From: Lampropedia puyangensis
Lineage (GTDB): Bacteria; Pseudomonadota; Gammaproteobacteria; Burkholderiales; Burkholderiaceae_C
Direction: 5' to 3'
Length of the DNA stretch: 64,000 nucleotides
Assembly: GCF_004833285.1 (NCBI RefSeq)
Contig: NZ_STFG01000011.1
Location: 552-64,551, forward strand
Notes under the pieces: model-generated
What the model was told of the DNA's origin: nothing
Database searches by the model: none
The model's input: only the letters and a program-made list of their open reading frames with translations
Position numbers and translations under genes: made by a program
Shown: in pieces, positions 1 to 6,122 of the stretch
Numbering within the stretch: position 1 is the stretch's first letter
Layout: each line of letters starts with the position of its first letter

Positions 1-25
1 AGAGGGATGCTTGAGGGGAGGCTCC

Positions 26-82
26 TTTTTACTCATTCAAGCCGATGCCATTTCGCGGCGCGGCTTAATTCAGGCGTTAGGC
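26..82 (+). repeat. attC recombination site of the cassette upstream (left part weak)
   Basis: The right-hand core GTTAGGC lies at 76-82 and matches the integron consensus GTTRRRY. Before it sit imperfect inverted arms TCAAGCCG (37-44) and CGGCTTAA (61-68), the usual attC stem. The left core (expected RYYYAAC) is poor around 26-32. This site closes a cassette whose gene lies mostly or wholly outside the window. It also means that the open frame starting at base 11 is recombination-site sequence and not part of the next gene. Confidence 0.6.
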
Positions 83-109
83 CTCACAGAGAGCTTTGCT
101 TTGCTGCCC

Positions 110-538
110 ATGGAACAAGACCAATACTGGAACCCACTCGTCCCCGAGCTCACAGTCTGCAACCTTGAGGATTCATTGCGTTTTTACGTTGCAGTCGGCT
201 TCAGTATCCGGTTCAGGCGCAAACAACCAGCGTTTGCCTACCTGGAGCTTGGTCAAGCGCAGCTCATGCTTGAACAAGAGCACACTCAGAGTTGGAATGT
301 TGCTCCCCTCGATCGACCGCTTGGCCGAGGAGTTAACTTTCAGATCGAAGTCACTAATGCAAATAAAGTACAGGTTGCCCTTGAGCTGCTAGGTGTACCA
401 CTCTTTCGCCCCATGAAGGACACGTGGTATCCAGTGTCGCAGACCCAACAAGAAGGGCAGCGCGAGCTCCTTGCGCAAGATCCAGATGGGTACCTCATGC
501 GTTTCGCTCAATACCTCGGTCGACGCAGTGCAACCTAA
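110..538 (+). CDS. VOC-family (glyoxalase/bleomycin-resistance-like) cassette protein
   Basis: The protein has 142 residues and the vicinal-oxygen-chelate fold pattern. It has a PELTVCNLEDSLRFYV strand-helix start, a YLELGQAQLMLEQ strand in the first half, and an ending DPDGYLMRFAQYLG that carries the C-terminal acidic motif of bleomycin-resistance-type proteins. The family includes metal-dependent enzymes and drug-binding proteins; the substrate here is unknown. I chose the ATG at 110 because the open frame upstream runs through the preceding attC (26-82). The stop codon TAA lies inside the following attC, as is normal for integron cassettes. A resistance role is possible but not shown by the sequence. 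Confidence 0.8.
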   Translation: MEQDQYWNPLVPELTVCNLEDSLRFYVAVGFSIRFRRKQPAFAYLELGQAQLMLEQEHTQSWNVAPLDRPLGRGVNFQIEVTNANKVQVALELLGVPLFRPMKDTWYPVSQTQQEGQRELLAQDPDGYLMRFAQYLGRRSAT

Positions 539-590
539 CACCTCGGTCAACCGGACTTGCTTCGCAAGCCGGTTACCCCAAACGTTATGC
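533..590 (+). repeat. attC site 1 of the cassette array
   Basis: A CCTAAC left core at 534-539 and a GTTATGC right core at 584-590 enclose strong imperfect inverted arms (GGTCAACCGG.. and ..CCGGTTACC) around a GCTTCGC-type loop. It overlaps the stop codon of the VOC gene and ends 3 bases before the next start codon. Confidence 0.85.
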
Positions 591-593
591 GTC

Positions 594-1130
594 ATGATTC
601 TACGCACTGAACTAGGCGATTTTTCGGTAATCAATGAGCCCACCTACACCTTTGGCTCATCGGATAACGTTCGCTCGTACCCATTTGAAAAGAACCTAGA
701 TTCGGGGGCGCCGCCAGTGTCTGTTCACGGCGTTTTCCTGAACGAAGACCCGATTGCTGTGTTTGGTGCAACCGGTGGCGCGAGCGGAGTGCATGAGCAT
801 TCAGCCGTATTCCACAACGGGTGTCTCTACTTAGCCGTTTCCGATAGTGTCATCTGTCTGCTACTGCAATCATTTGAGTTCAAATGGTTTCTGCGCATAG
901 ACACCGCTACTTGCTTCGGTGTTCACTTTCATGAACCCACGTGCTCACTCATTTCTCATGGCGAGCTTGAAATATCGCGATTTACTGAGAGCGGCGAGAT
1001 CGTTTGGCAATCGTCTGGGAGAGATATTTTTACGGGCTCATTGGTTCTCGGCGAAGAATCGGTAGCAGTTACAGATTTCAATGGGGACCAGTATCGTTTC
1101 CGTTACCCAGATGGTCGCTATGGCGCATAA
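594..1130 (+). CDS. Hypothetical cassette-encoded protein (178 aa)
   Basis: I do not recognise a family. The ATG at 594 lies 3 bases after the attC core GTTATGC; the longer open frame to the left is attC and VOC sequence in another frame. The product is predicted cytosolic, with no signal peptide or membrane segment. It is rich in beta-strand-like alternations, such as HSAVFHNGCLYLAVSDSVIC, KWFLRIDT and GDQYRFRYPDGRYGA, which look like successive WD/PQQ-type propeller strands but too few for a full propeller. The stop lies in the next attC. It could be a small beta-rich binding protein, and no function is proposed. Confidence 0.7.
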   Translation: MILRTELGDFSVINEPTYTFGSSDNVRSYPFEKNLDSGAPPVSVHGVFLNEDPIAVFGATGGASGVHEHSAVFHNGCLYLAVSDSVICLLLQSFEFKWFLRIDTATCFGVHFHEPTCSLISHGELEISRFTESGEIVWQSSGRDIFTGSLVLGEESVAVTDFNGDQYRFRYPDGRYGA

Positions 1131-1184
1131 CCTCTCAGTCAACCCGGACGCGCTAAAGCGTGCCGCTTACCTCAAACGTTAGGT
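1125..1184 (+). repeat. attC site 2 of the cassette array
   Basis: A left core CATAAC (1125-1130, containing the stop codon of the gene before it) and a right core GTTAGGT (1178-1184) flank imperfect arms GTCAACCCGG.. and ..GCCGCTTAC with the inner stem GACGCG/GCGTGC. The length of 60 bases and its resemblance to sites 1 and 3 suggest one coherent attC family. Confidence 0.85.
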
Positions 1185-1189
1185 GACTC

Positions 1190-1597
1190 ATGACGTGGAT
1201 AAAAATAGACACCGCATCTGACCTAGAGCTACTTAACCAATCCAATTGCTGGGACGACTCAACCACGCTTAAGTTCTATGCATCCAACAAGGATTACGAT
1301 TACTTTCCACCAGACAGAGCAGCCGTTGGTGGTTTCTTTAGCTTCAATATTCATTTGCTTTTGGAAGCATGCTCTGCAGACAAGCCCATATTAGAGCTTG
1401 TTTTCATAGGTGCTGACTGGACCAATCTGCAGTATTTAAGCAGCCCTCATTTCTTCAACAGCCGCATCGATAAACTCAAGCGCGTGTACATTGAAAGCTC
1501 AAATGGCGACACAGAAATGCGATGCTCAAGATTAATCTACAGATATATGGAAGAAAATGAAATCCATTTCTCAAGTCGTCACTTTTTAGTAACCTAA
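1190..1597 (+). CDS. Hypothetical cassette-encoded protein (135 aa)
   Basis: No family recognised. The ATG at 1190 is 5 bases after the attC 2 core. The product is acidic and mixed alpha/beta. It has aromatic-rich stretches (KFYASNKDYDYFPPD, GGFFSFNIHLLLEACS) and a Leu-rich helix, and has no signal peptide or transmembrane segment. The stop codon TAA is in attC 3. Base composition looks more AT-rich than the chromosomal genes to the right, which fits a transferred cassette. Confidence 0.7.
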   Translation: MTWIKIDTASDLELLNQSNCWDDSTTLKFYASNKDYDYFPPDRAAVGGFFSFNIHLLLEACSADKPILELVFIGADWTNLQYLSSPHFFNSRIDKLKRVYIESSNGDTEMRCSRLIYRYMEENEIHFSSRHFLVT

Positions 1598-1649
1598 CAT
1601 GGCGGTCAAGCCGACTGGGTTCGCCAGCGGCTTACCTTGTAAGTTAGGT
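1593..1649 (+). repeat. attC site 3 of the cassette array
   Basis: The left core CCTAAC (1593-1598) and right core GTTAGGT (1643-1649) are complementary. The internal arms GTCAAGCCG and CGGCTTAC pair around CTGGGTTCGCCAG, giving a clean hairpin. It contains the stop codon of the preceding gene. Confidence 0.88.
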
Positions 1650-1658
1650 TTTTAGTCA

Positions 1659-2339
1659 ATGGAAACTTCCAAGAGCTCAGCCCGACAGCGAGCCGATTCG
1701 ATCAGGCCGTATCGCTGCAAGAACCTCATTGCAGTTCTCGAAAATCCGATCGACATTCGGAACATCGGCACAGTCATTCGAAACGTCAATGCTCTTGGCG
1801 TGGAGAAGACCTACATTGTGGATCGCCGCAAATCCTTGCCAGATGATTGGCAGCAAATGAGGTCGAGAAAATCTCTTTCGACAACTTCGGTCTCAGCTAT
1901 TCAATGGAGCTTCGTCAGGCGGTTTGACAGCACCGATCAATGTCTGGAGCACTTGGAGAAGAAACGCTTTACATCGATCGTAACCTCACCACATGTGAAG
2001 GGACATCAGAACTTCATCCTCCACGAAGCGGACTACACGCAGCCTCGCCTCGCAGTCTGGTTCGGAAATGAGTCTCGGGGCGTGAGTGACCTAGTCGTAG
2101 AGCGCGGTGCGTTCTGCGTTTCGATTCCCATGTTCGGAATGGTTGAAAGCCTGAACCTCGGAACCACTACTGGCATTGTGTTATACGAGATCGCCAAGCA
2201 GCGCCAGGAGTATCAACGGAAGCACAAGCGTGCTATTCGCAACCCTAACAAGAGGCTCAAGCCGACCGCCTCATCTCTGCCTCGCTCCGGCAAGTCGGCG
2301 GCGTTAGAACTCGAGACAGTCGATGCACGATCCAATTAA
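1659..2339 (+). CDS. SpoU/TrmH-family RNA 2'-O-methyltransferase on an integron cassette
   Basis: All three SPOUT motifs of SAM-dependent RNA ribose methyltransferases are visible. Motif 1 is NIGTVIRNVNALGV with Asn35 and Arg41, motif 2 is VWFGNESRGVS near residue 135, and motif 3 is IPMFGMVESLNLGTTTG near residue 157. The target (tRNA or rRNA) cannot be read from sequence; the length is close to that of small TrmH-like enzymes without an extra RNA-binding domain. There is no stop codon before the attC. The last 30 or so residues are translated attC and spacer, and the frame overlaps the start of the next cassette gene by 17 bases. Translational coupling or a lost stop are both possible. Confidence 0.85.
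   Translation: METSKSSARQRADSIRPYRCKNLIAVLENPIDIRNIGTVIRNVNALGVEKTYIVDRRKSLPDDWQQMRSRKSLSTTSVSAIQWSFVRRFDSTDQCLEHLEKKRFTSIVTSPHVKGHQNFILHEADYTQPRLAVWFGNESRGVSDLVVERGAFCVSIPMFGMVESLNLGTTTGIVLYEIAKQRQEYQRKHKRAIRNPNKRLKPTASSLPRSGKSAALELETVDARSN
2243..2309 (+). repeat. attC site 4, read through by the methyltransferase gene
   Basis: The left core CCCTAAC is at 2243-2249 and the right core GTTAGAA at 2303-2309, with a non-consensus last base. Long arms GCTCAAGCCGACCGCC and GGCAAGTCGGCGGC pair around TCATCTCTGCCTCGCTCC. At 67 bases it is longer than sites 1-3. It lies entirely inside the open reading frame of the SpoU gene. Confidence 0.75.
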
Positions 2340-2901
2340 TCTCTTCAACACCATTTGGCTAGACGCCAAATGCCGTGGAACATCCAAACACCGGAACGCT
2401 GTGTGTGTTTCCACTATCGATGAAGATGGATACCCGAACTCGCGATTCGTCGACCTTAAAGAAGCAAACGCGGCAGGCTTTGTCTTTTGCTCGCCTTTGG
2501 ACTCTGGAAAAGCATTGGACATATGCCGCAACCCAAAAACCGGCATCACGCTATGGTGGGAACACATTGCCACGCAGGTGCGCATCAAAGGTTTGGCTTC
2601 GCCTATATCCGACCAAGAGGCTAAGGCTCATTGGGTCGGTCGCCTACGGGATGCCCAGATTGCCACAGCTACGTTTCAGCAAAGTCGTCCTCTCGCAAGC
2701 CTTGAAACGCTTTCAGAACAGTACGCACGTGCTGTAGCCGCGAGCGATGGAAAATCAATTCCCCGCCCCGACAATTGGGGCGGATTCAGGTTGTGCGCTG
2801 AATACATTGAGTTTCTTGAGTTCAAGGAGAATCGACTTCATGCCCGCACTGCATACTCCCGCGTCGGTACAGTCTGGGAGCAGCACTTTCTGCAACCGTA
2901 A
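2323..2901 (+). CDS. Pyridoxamine 5'-phosphate oxidase family (PdxH-like) cassette protein
   Basis: The product has 192 residues, close to a short PdxH. The N-terminal FMN-binding split barrel shows CVSTIDEDGYPNSRFVDLKE (28-47) and ITLWWE. The C-terminal dimerisation region has the family pattern RPDNWGGFRLCAEYIEF (148-164) followed by RLHARTAY. PdxH oxidises pyridoxine or pyridoxamine phosphate to pyridoxal phosphate using FMN and oxygen; related flavoproteins of this fold act on other substrates. The start ATG overlaps the read-through tail of the methyltransferase. A vitamin B6 enzyme as a mobile cassette is unusual, so a related flavin reductase or oxidase with a different substrate should be considered. 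Confidence 0.8.
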   Translation: MHDPINLFNTIWLDAKCRGTSKHRNAVCVSTIDEDGYPNSRFVDLKEANAAGFVFCSPLDSGKALDICRNPKTGITLWWEHIATQVRIKGLASPISDQEAKAHWVGRLRDAQIATATFQQSRPLASLETLSEQYARAVAASDGKSIPRPDNWGGFRLCAEYIEFLEFKENRLHARTAYSRVGTVWEQHFLQP

Positions 2902-2943
2902 GTGGGCAACGGCGCTGCTTCTGAGTGACTGAAAAGTGCCGAG

Positions 2944-3015
2944 TTATAACCCTTCCACCGAGAGGCCAACCGATGGGCCACGCCTGTTGAACGCAGGTCA
3001 TGTCAAACGTTAGCG
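2944..3015 (+). repeat. attC site 5 of the cassette array
   Basis: The left core TTATAAC (2944-2950) and a right core GTTAGCG (3009-3015, one or two off consensus) enclose an imperfect stem that includes GACCTGCGTTC/GAACGCAGGTC-like arms around 2985-3003. It lies 42 bases after the oxidase stop codon and 24 bases before the acetyltransferase start, so this cassette has more spacer than the others. Confidence 0.6.
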
Positions 3016-3039
3016 TCCCCACAAACTCATTCCTGTCAC

Positions 3040-3450
3040 ATGACCTGCCGCATTTTCACAGACAAAAACATTTCCACGCCAGAGTATTCATCTCTCATGG
3101 AATCCGTCGGCTGGGGCTCACACTATTCTGAGGAATTAGTCCAGCGCTCATTAGCAGCATATCCTTACGTTGCCTACGTTCGCTCAGACAGTGGTGCTTT
3201 ATGGGGCTACGTTAGTGCGTTTAGCGACCACGCCTTTTCCACCATGCTAGGCGAGTTGGTTGTGCATCCATTGGCACAAGGAAAAGGTATAGGTCGCGCT
3301 TTACTTTCTGCTGTTGAAAGCGAATTTACGGGTATTCCCATTTACGTCAAACCACTCGGTGATGCCAAGCGCTTTTTCGTTGCTTGCGGTTATCGCGCTC
3401 CTGCTATAGAAATGCAGGTTCTGTTCAAGCGCAATGGTGCCACGGACTAA
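3040..3450 (+). CDS. GNAT-family N-acetyltransferase, last cassette of the array
   Basis: The protein has 136 residues with a single GNAT domain. The acetyl-CoA pyrophosphate-binding motif A is GELVVHPLAQGKGIGRALL, with QGKGIG at 80-85. A C-terminal RFFVACGYR strand-helix corresponds to motif B. The family transfers an acetyl group from acetyl-CoA to small amines, antibiotics or proteins; the acceptor is unknown. It is the most distal recognisable cassette, hence the oldest insertion if the integrase is to the left. Only a degenerate recombination site follows it. Confidence 0.85.
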   Translation: MTCRIFTDKNISTPEYSSLMESVGWGSHYSEELVQRSLAAYPYVAYVRSDSGALWGYVSAFSDHAFSTMLGELVVHPLAQGKGIGRALLSAVESEFTGIPIYVKPLGDAKRFFVACGYRAPAIEMQVLFKRNGATD

Positions 3451-3498
3451 ACAGCTAGGCTTGCATCTGGATGCTCGCCGCCAACTGTTCGGCCTGAT
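3446..3498 (+). repeat. Possible degenerate terminal attC
   Basis: After the acetyltransferase stop, AACAG (3450-3454) and CTGTT (about 3487-3491) form outer arms. A GCATC-TG-GATGC hairpin lies between them, and a GTTCGGC core-like end follows. The cores do not match consensus well. It sits where a last attC is expected, so a decayed site is plausible. The 170 bases beyond it, up to the ubiM stop, also hold a perfect ACGGTCTT/AAGACCGT inverted repeat (about 3578-3620) and no gene. Confidence 0.3.
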
Positions 3499-3672
3499 TG
3501 CCTGCTTACATCGCCCTCTGGCCCAATAAGCGCTTGCCTTTTTTGCATTCGAGCTGATTCAGACTGCATTTCCATCTACGGTCTTTTGGCATTCTGTGCC
3601 CTCGCAATCTGGAAGACCGTGACGCCGACACGCACAGCGCTTATTCATGCATAAATCTGCCCCGCCCCCGGC

Positions 3673-4860
3673 TTACCCCAATGATGCACGGTGGGTTTGT
3701 GTGAGGTGGCTGGCAAGCAGCTTACGAAATGGGTGGACGGCTTGGGCCATGCGCAGCATGCCACCGCGTATGGCGCGCACAGGGGCGCGGTCGTCTGTGT
3801 AGAGTTTGGCAATGGCGTTGGTGGCTTGGTACAGCGGCCAAGTGGCCGCACGATGTTGGCGCTCATAGGTGGCCAAGAATGCGGGATCAGCCACATCGGC
3901 ATTGCGGCGTTTGGCCAGCCACAACTGGTCAGCCAACCTTTTCTGGCTTTGCAGGCCAAAGTTAAAGCCGTGGGCGGTAATGGGATGCATGCCGACTGCC
4001 GCATCGCCCACCAAGGCATAGCGGTGGGCCACAAAACGGCGTGCATAGGCGCCTACCAGCGGATAGCTGTGCGGTTTGCCTTGTTTGTGCATCGCACCCA
4101 AACGGTGGGCAAAGCGCTGTGTGATGTTGGCCGAGAAGGCTGCATCGTCAAGCTCCAGCAAAGCTTGCATTTCATGTGGCGGCAAGGTCAATACGACGTT
4201 GGAGGCTTTGCCGTTGAGGGGCAGCAAGGCCAAGGTTTGCCCGTAGTCAAACCACTGCCAGCTGATGTGTTCGTGCTCAGCTTCATGCGCAAAGCGGCAC
4301 ACCAGCATGGTGCGTGCGAAATCATGCATATCGGCAGCAATGCCCATCATGCGGCGCGTTTCGGAATAACGGCTATCGGCGGCAACCACTAAACGCGCGT
4401 GCACCTGCTGACCATCAGACAGTGCCAGCACATTCTCCTGCGGCCCCGTTTGCACACCAACCACGCCCACACCCCCTAGCAATTGCACATCACTGCGGGC
4501 TTGCACGGCCTCAAACAGGGCTTTGCGAATCAAATGGTTGGGCACAAAATAACCCAATTCTTCAACCCCCACCAACGCGGCATCGACTTTCAAGGCGTGC
4601 AAAGACGGGCCGTTGAAAATCTGGGCATCGCGCAATGGCGAGATGGCTTGAGCATCAATCCGCTGCCATGCACCCAACGACTCCAGAATGTGGCGCGAGG
4701 CATGCGTAAGCGCTATTTCACGCCCATCAAAAGCAGGGGCTGCCAAGTCATTCAAGGGCTGTCGGTCAATCAACGCAACCGAATAACCACTGCCTTGCAA
4801 CGATTGCGCAAAACCCAGCCCCACCGGGCCTGCGCCCACAATAGCGATGTCCACTTGCAT
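3673..4860 (-). CDS. ubiM: UbiM-type FAD-dependent ubiquinone biosynthesis hydroxylase
   Basis: The product is a 395-residue class A flavoprotein monooxygenase of the UbiH/UbiF/VisC/Coq6 family. It has an N-terminal dinucleotide-binding GAGPVG (9-14), a DGREIALTHAS segment (45-55), and the second FAD motif ALVGDAAVGMHPITAHGFN (282-300) typical of ubiquinone hydroxylases. These enzymes hydroxylate the ubiquinone ring at the inner face of the membrane. The PLNDLAAPAFDGREIALTH signature and overall length fit UbiM, which in some proteobacteria performs more than one of the three ring hydroxylations. A good AAGGAG ribosome site precedes the ATG. UbiH or UbiF remain alternatives, because the subtype is judged by memory of family sequences. 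Confidence 0.82.
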   Translation of the reverse strand: MQVDIAIVGAGPVGLGFAQSLQGSGYSVALIDRQPLNDLAAPAFDGREIALTHASRHILESLGAWQRIDAQAISPLRDAQIFNGPSLHALKVDAALVGVEELGYFVPNHLIRKALFEAVQARSDVQLLGGVGVVGVQTGPQENVLALSDGQQVHARLVVAADSRYSETRRMMGIAADMHDFARTMLVCRFAHEAEHEHISWQWFDYGQTLALLPLNGKASNVVLTLPPHEMQALLELDDAAFSANITQRFAHRLGAMHKQGKPHSYPLVGAYARRFVAHRYALVGDAAVGMHPITAHGFNFGLQSQKRLADQLWLAKRRNADVADPAFLATYERQHRAATWPLYQATNAIAKLYTDDRAPVRAIRGGMLRMAQAVHPFRKLLASHLTQTHRASLG

Positions 4861-5041
4861 ACTGGCTCCTTGCCGCAGCGGTTGAGGTGCTGCTAGTCTG
4901 TCTTCTTGATAGGGGAAACCATCATACCGCGCCTAACGAACCTTCAATGCCTGCATAGCATGGCGCTTGGTAGTGAAGCACTATCGTTATTCATTGCAGC
5001 AAGCCAATATCTTGAATACGTGCTTGCGTAGACAGGCAAAC

Positions 5042-5066
5042 AAAAACCCTCACGCGGAGGGTTTGT
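5042..5066 (-). terminator. Rho-independent terminator of aqpZ
   Basis: On the minus strand the sequence AAACCCTC-CGCG-TGAGGGTTT is followed by TTTGTTTG, 20 bases past the aqpZ stop codon. Confidence 0.8.
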
Positions 5067-5086
5067 TGTGTGGAGATGCTGCAGGC

Positions 5087-5812
5087 TTACTCGTCTGATG
5101 CGGTGGCCAACAGTGCCTTATAAATCACTGCGCCAATGATGGCGCCCACAATAGGGGCCACCCAGAACAGCCACAGTTGCCCCAAAGCAGGTGTTTCAGC
5201 AAACAAGGCCACACCTGTACTGCGGGCAGGGTTGACGGAGGTGTTGGTCACTGGAATAGAGATCAAATGGATCAATGTCAGTGTCAGGCCAATAGCCAAA
5301 CCACCAAAGCCTGCTGCCGCACGCTTGGCTGTAGCACCTAAAATCACGATCAAGAACACTGCGGTCAAAACAACTTCGGTCACCAGTGCAGCCACCATGC
5401 TGTATTTGCCGGGTGACAAATCACCGTAGCCGTTGGTGGCGAAATTGCCCACGCTGGCGCCGTTGCCGGTGGCAATCACATACAACACAGCAGCAGCAGC
5501 AATGGCGCCCACAACTTGTGCAATCACATAGCCTGGCAGTTCAGCAAATGAAAAACGCCCGCCAACGGCCAGGCCAACAGAAACGGCTGGGTTGAAATGG
5601 CCACCAGAAATCGGCCCCAGTGCGTAAGCGCCAGTCAGCACTGTCAAGCCAAAGGCTAGGGCTACGCCCAAAAAGCCGATACCTAAACCGGTATCAACGC
5701 CATCAGCCATGAACTTGGCTGCCAATACGGCGCTGCCACAACCACCAAGAACAAGCCAAAACGTGCCGATGAACTCAGCCGCCAGTTTTTTAGGGGTGCT
5801 ATAGGTTGACAT
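5087..5812 (-). CDS. aqpZ: Aquaporin Z, water channel
   Basis: This is a 241-residue MIP-family channel of the inner membrane with six predicted transmembrane helices. Both pore signatures are present: GHFNPAVS (NPA 74-76) and [12 protein letters not shown] (NPA 194-196). The [13 protein letters not shown] context is that of water-selective AqpZ rather than glycerol facilitators. The start is set at 5812, where the ATG is preceded by GGAGAGAGGACTGAT; an upstream in-frame codon at 5854 would add 14 poorly conserved residues. It is monocistronic, ending in a terminator. Confidence 0.93.
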   Translation of the reverse strand: MSTYSTPKKLAAEFIGTFWLVLGGCGSAVLAAKFMADGVDTGLGIGFLGVALAFGLTVLTGAYALGPISGGHFNPAVSVGLAVGGRFSFAELPGYVIAQVVGAIAAAAVLYVIATGNGASVGNFATNGYGDLSPGKYSMVAALVTEVVLTAVFLIVILGATAKRAAAGFGGLAIGLTLTLIHLISIPVTNTSVNPARSTGVALFAETPALGQLWLFWVAPIVGAIIGAVIYKALLATASDE

Positions 5813-5976
5813 ATCAGTCCTCTCTCCAATCCAATCACTCAAAATAACAAGCAAGCCACCCCACCAGGTAGTGGCTTGCCCAAGATGGCGGCATTGTCCG
5901 GCCCAAGTACCTGCTTGTCTCCGCCTTATTGCAAACTATGTTTAACTGCACCGAATTCACAAATTGAATCTGCAGC

Positions 5977-6004
5977 CTTGTAATTACTTGCAATGGCGCC
6001 ATAT
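5977..6004 (+). promoter_or_regulatory. Candidate heat-shock (sigma-32) promoter of htpG
   Basis: CTTGTAA (5977-5983), a 13-base spacer, then CGCCATAT (5997-6004) match the sigma-32 consensus CTTGAAA and CCCCATNT at 6 of 7 and 6 of 7 defined positions. It lies 119 bases upstream of the htpG start codon. The rest of the 310-base aqpZ-htpG intergenic region shows no other gene or clear motif. Confidence 0.6.
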
Positions 6005-6122
6005 GGCGCTAGTCGGTGTCGGCGCTACCGTTCGCCTGGTGCCTGTTGATGCGCAACCGCGCAAGGCAGGTTGCATACCGCACCCTTTTTTATTGCTTCT
6101 GCTGTTTATTCATTCACCAACC

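Noticed and set aside
11-109. N-terminal 33-codon extension of the VOC cassette gene
   Set aside because: It starts with TTG and is translated attC sequence; the ATG at 110 lies after the recombination core.
1-3500. A prophage or defence island explanation for the small genes
   Set aside because: Each gene is bounded by attC-type elements and no phage structural, transposase or restriction gene is present.
3691-4392. 233-codon plus-strand frame opposite ubiM
   Set aside because: Antisense to conserved flavin-binding blocks, with no family motif.
5020-5070. Reading the 5042-5066 hairpin as a terminator for ubiM
   Set aside because: It lies upstream of ubiM and its T-tract faces the aqpZ direction, so it serves aqpZ.
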